Shown: one piece after another, positions 60,403 through 64,000 of the stretch
Numbering within the stretch: position 1 is the first letter of the stretch
How the letters are laid out: each line of letters starts with the position of its first letter
Assembly: GCA_963693085.1 (NCBI GenBank)
Contig: OY856409.1
Coordinates: 504,637,303 to 504,701,302, forward strand
Reading direction: 5' to 3'
Length of the DNA: 64,000 bases
From: Alisma plantago-aquatica
Lineage: Eukaryota > Streptophyta > Magnoliopsida > Alismatales > Alismataceae
The notes under the pieces: generated by a model
The model's database searches: none
Seen by the model: the letters and a program-made list of their open reading frames with translations, nothing else
What the model was told of the DNA's origin: nothing
Program-made: the position numbers and the translations under genes

Positions 60403-60842
60403 TTCTTCTAGGATCATTACCTGATAGTTGGGAGATGTTGGTAGTAACAGTCAGTAATTCTATATAGGAAGGCAAGTTGACACTTGACCAGGTGAAGAGT
60501 AGGCTATTGAATGAAGAGACTCAGTGATGAGCCTCAAGCGACATTGGATCAGAGGTGTACTTCACAGAGAGTAGAGGCATTGATAGAGTGAGAGACCGTG
60601 GAAGATCTAAGAGCCACAGAGAGTCCCAGAACCGTGAGAAGTCTCATGGTAGATCCAAGTCAAAGAGTAGTAGAGGGTGCTTTGATTGTGGCAAGCTAGG
60701 TCATTTCAAAAGGGATTGCAAGGTTTGGAAAAAGAAACATGGGTCTGAAGCCAAAGACAAGCAATATGATGACAATAATACTTCAACGACAATCTCAGAT
60801 GATAGAGACGATGACGATGATGTGATCTTAACAGTCCAATAG
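60398..60842 (+). pseudogene. CopA gag, C-terminal part
   Basis: It resumes the gag broken at 43166 with LLLLGSLPDSWEMLVVTVSN and LTLDQVKSRLLNEET. An Arg/Ser-rich linker follows, then an intact zinc knuckle CFDCGKLGHFKRDC (about 60679-60720) and a Lys- then Asp-rich tail ending DDDDDVILTVQ. Stops after NSI and after NEETQ break the frame. Knuckle and tail match the nucleocapsid part of Tnt1-like copia gag. Confidence 0.9.
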
Positions 60843-60848
60843 TAGTGT

Positions 60849-61385
60849 TTGTATGTCGAGGATGATGATTCTAAGTGGGTGGTGGATACTGTAGTTTCTT
60901 ATCATGCTTCACTGAATAAGGAATTCTTCACTTCATACACGAGTAGATATTTTGAGAGGGTGAACATGGGAAGTTCCAGCTTCTCCAGAATTATTGAGAT
61001 TGAAGACATTTGTGTTCAAACAAGTGTCAGTTGCATGTTCACACTGAAGGATGTTTGCCACATTCCAGGTTTATGGCTGAGTTTGATATCTGTTTCATTC
61101 TTTGATAAAGAAGGTTGTCATCTGGATTTTGGTGGTGGGAAATGTAAGATCATCAAGGGTTCTTTGGTTATAGTAAGAGGCAAATCATGTCACATATTGT
61201 ACAAGATCCAAATTAAGGTGCTCAAAGGCAGTCATATATATGCAGTTGAGGATCACCAGACAAATCTATGGCACAGAAGGCTAGGACACATGAGTGAGAA
61301 AGGATTGAAGATTTTATCAAAGCAGAGATTGATTCCTTGTGTCAAGGATACTGGTCTCAGTTCATGTGATGCATGTCAGACATGA
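60849..61385 (+). pseudogene. CopA protease and GAG-pre-integrase domain
   Basis: The protease site reads WVVDTVVSYHAS (about 60876-60911), in which the canonical DTGAS has become DTVVS, so the catalytic Gly is lost. The frame continues through VCHIPGLWLSLISVSFFDKE to the zinc-finger domain LWHRRLGHMSEKGLKILSKQ (about 61267-61326) with CDAC near 61366. It ends in a TGA. The wording of this domain is close to tobacco Tnt1 and its relatives (Tork lineage), which also fits the LTR and RT scrap of CopE. Confidence 0.9.
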
Positions 61386-61922
61386 AAGCATCAAACAAGT
61401 TTGTTTCAAGACAAGATCGAAGGTGAAGCGAGATGTTCTATAGTTGATTCATTCAGATGTCTACGGTCCATTTGAGGTGGCTTCACTGTGTGGCAATAGG
61501 TATATTTTCACATTCATTGATGATGCATCTAGGAAGGTGTGGGCCTACTTGATGAAGACCAATGATCAGGTCTTTTAGTGTTTTCAAAAATATCATGCCA
61601 TGGTTGAGCGGGAGACAGAGAAAAAGTTGAAGTGTCTCTACACATACAATGGAGGAGAGTACACCTCCAGGGAGTTCCAGGATTATTGTGTGCAACATGA
61701 AATATGACATGAAAGGATAGAGCCCATTACACCACAAAAAAATGGTACAACTAAGAGAATGAACCATACCATAGTGGAGAAAGTTAGATGAATGTTGAAG
61801 ACTACAAAGTTCCCAAAGACATTCTGGGGTGAGGCAATATGTACTTCCTACTATCTGATTAATCGATCTCCATAAGTTACTTTGGGGCTTGATATACCTA
61901 AGAAAGTATGAACATGCAAGGA
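61386..61922 (+). pseudogene. CopA integrase core, interrupted by L3
   Basis: After a frame change, the translation gives IHSDVYGPFEVASLCGNRYI with the first catalytic Asp, FTFIDDASRKVWAYLMKTND and FQKYHAMVERETEKKLKCLY. It continues TYNGGEYTSREFQDYC, where the second catalytic Asp is Tyr, then NGTTKRMNHTIVEKVR, where the catalytic Glu is Lys. FWGEAICTSYYLINRSP and IPKKV-stop-TCKD follow. The reading stops at 61922 because the L3 LTR is inserted there; RT and RNase H lie beyond the window, if present. Confidence 0.9.
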
Positions 61923-64000
61923 TGTGAGAACCCGTTACACTAAATGACATTACTCAAAACATAAAGCACAATCAATCACTAATTAACCACATACCCAAAA
62001 ATATGGGTAAGTTAAAATCGATTTCAACGTCAGGACGTGCTAAAAAACATTTGCATAAGAGCCCAACATCTTTCTTTTATCCATACTATGACAAGAATTT
62101 GATACAAATTATTCTACCACCTTAGCCACAACATATATACATAGGATAACAATATTTGTATATTCCACACAAATAAGCATTAACATGATAACAAAATTTC
62201 GATTCATTTGAAACACCAGATACAAACGTTTCCTACCTGGACCTGAGAGTATAGGGACGACTCTAGGACACACTAGACATCTAATCAACTTTCTCATTGA
62301 TTCATTACTATAGCTCCTCTTTGCTTCCATATGTTTGTTTTCATCACTTTTTATTACCTAATAAAAATGTTGCAAACCACAAGGATGAGACCCATGTCCC
62401 AGCAAGAGATATAACCTCCAACAACATTTATTGATTCCAACATTTTTAGGTAATTAGAAATTTAAAAAAGTTTAATCATATATAAGAAATAATCTCAACA
62501 ACACTGATGATTAACAAAATTCATAAAGGAGTAGATAATAACTATCTTCATTATCCAGACTATTCTCATATCCCTATTAACAGTATAAGGAGTCTACCAA
62601 CATGATCATCTCTAAAATCATGAATAAATCTAGTATCATAATCATAGCTAACAACATCAGCATGTCTAATAGGTTGAACATATCAACATCATAAGAAGAG
62701 ATAACAACATAAGCACAACTATTTGGATAAGCATGATTAGCAATATATGCATATCTAGTTACAAAGGCATGGCTAGCATGCTAAACATAACTAACAACAT
62801 GAGATAGCTAGCATCATGATTATAATCAACAGTAGCAGTATATTTACCAACACAAGCATAGCTATTGTATGTATGTATCTACAATCTTAAGAATATCCAC
62901 AACTTAAGTGTATCTACTATCTCTTAATTGCACTAAGCCTCATCTTTATGTAAAGATAACAAAAAAGGGTTATCATCCAAGTGAAATGTCGTGTATCTAA
63001 ACAAATATTCTACACGGCTATATTACATATTTTATTATGCCCTGGGGGTTTGAGTCGTACCACTCAAAGTCCAACTGACCACCTCTTGGTCGCAATTAGT
63101 TCCATATAGGATCTAGGAAGAGCCGGACTCCAAGATCTTCTCTATACTCGGTCAATACGAGTTTGCACCACAGTGACATATAGTCAAACTGCAAAACAAT
63201 GATATATAGTCTTGTAACTAGGCCACCTTGGTATAGGTCACGACGCTAGCATCTAGGGTATTCAAACCCAATCACTGAGGTACAGCTGCAATTGTCCTCT
63301 AATCACATCATGCTATAATCACTAAGACCCGACCAAAGTCGTTCTCAAAAAGCAAGCTGGGTATGACCACAACCATCCTCCTGAAACATTTGGTGTCAGG
63401 ATGACAAGCACCCTGCATACTCAATAGTATGCACTCCAAGTTTCCCTTAGGAATACTCGTTTCACCATCCAGCAAGTTCTGACACTGAAGATGGTTCTAT
63501 GGCACAGGGCACTACATGATTAGAGTTTCACTTGATTAGTTATATCCAATTGGGTGAATTAAGGCTGCATCAAACAAGTGGACATAAAAACCCTAATTCA
63601 CTTCTAGAAAGCATATAAGTATCACAACTTCAAAAGATATAAAATGTGTGAAGCATAATTTCTCATCTCATCATCACATGGTACTATTCAGTTAACAATC
63701 ATGAGGCTACACTAGTCATCATACTATTACAAGATATAAATCCTTTTCACAATCTCACAGGGTATTGACCCTTACCAACACAAGAGGATTACACCTCATT
63801 CAGGGCTCAACTATGCCCAAAGGTCATTAAGACCATCATACTATCATAGGATATAAATCCTTTTCACAATATCACATGGTATCAACCCTTATAAACACAA
63901 GAGGATTACACCTCATTCAGGTCTCAACCATACCCAAAGGTCATTAAGGCCATCTAACTATTCCCTGCAAGATCATCATTATCATTCCATGCCTTATAGA
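61923..64000 (-). mobile_element. L3 LTR, partial (minus strand), inserted in CopA pol
   Basis: It begins TGTGAGAACCCGTTACAC, the reverse complement of the L2 end (GGGTTCTCACA), and follows L2 backwards for at least 2.08 kb to the window edge. CopA integrase directly abuts it on the left with no primer site, so this is the outer end of a 3' LTR or a solo LTR. The left flanking bases are AAGGA (61918-61922); the other copy of any duplication is outside the window. The 118-bp tandem duplication is present at about 63727-63960. Confidence 0.92.

Overview
This is plant nuclear DNA, AT-rich and almost entirely made of nested, decayed transposable elements. The evidence for a plant is: LTR retrotransposons whose primer-binding sites read TGGTATCAGAGC (complementary to initiator methionine tRNA), Ty1/copia and chromodomain-type Ty3/gypsy pol remnants, a tRNA-derived SINE, an RTE-like LINE tail and a TIR element set in (TA)n/(GA)n microsatellites. 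I could not name the species. I found no intact protein-coding host gene, no rRNA or tRNA gene, and nothing bacterial such as operons or CRISPR.

Layout. (1) 1-19661: minus-strand Ty3/gypsy-type elements with very long LTRs. G1 has a partial 3' LTR, a decayed pol with recognisable integrase and chromodomain-type tail, and a 3.2-kb 5' LTR. G2 is non-autonomous, with 2.6-2.7-kb LTRs around a 2.1-kb non-coding interior, and sits at the end of the G1 LTR. G3 is a 2.9-kb LTR plus about 400 bp of leader. (2) 19662-23727: a TIR element split by a 2.8-kb solo LTR (G4) with a perfect 5-bp target-site duplication, then a hairpin and a (TA)n tract. (3) 23727-25111: one LTR and a small pol scrap of a copia element (CopE, minus strand). 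(4) 25112-about 30500: the 4.7-kb LTR and leader of a long-LTR element (L1). (5) about 30500-31435: a tandem repeat carrying a LINE 3' end with an expanded ATG microsatellite. (6) about 31700-35358: copia element CopD (minus), with arrays of a CG-rich palindrome. (7) 35359-41558: the only stretch not dominated by recognisable LTR elements. It holds a possible CACTA-type end, pyrimidine tracts, one possible broken exon and a SINE. (8) 41559-64000: a nest in which CopA is the outermost host. CopB is inserted in the CopA gag, a solo L2 LTR is inserted in the CopB 5' LTR, the gag-only element CopC is inserted in the CopB interior, and an L3 LTR is inserted in the CopA integrase.

Relations. Three insertions carry exact 5-bp target-site duplications (TCTAC for CopB, ACTGT for L2, CTTAT for G4), so the order of events can be read directly: CopA first, CopB into it, L2 and CopC into CopB, and L3 into CopA independently. 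All coding remnants carry stops or frameshifts, many of the kind expected from deamination of methylated cytosine, so none of these copies looks autonomous now. The most notable material is non-coding: the 4.9-kb LTR family L, the palindrome arrays in CopC and CopD, the repeated hairpin in the CopA/CopE leader, and the LTR-start-like boundary inside CopB. No undescribed gene system was found.
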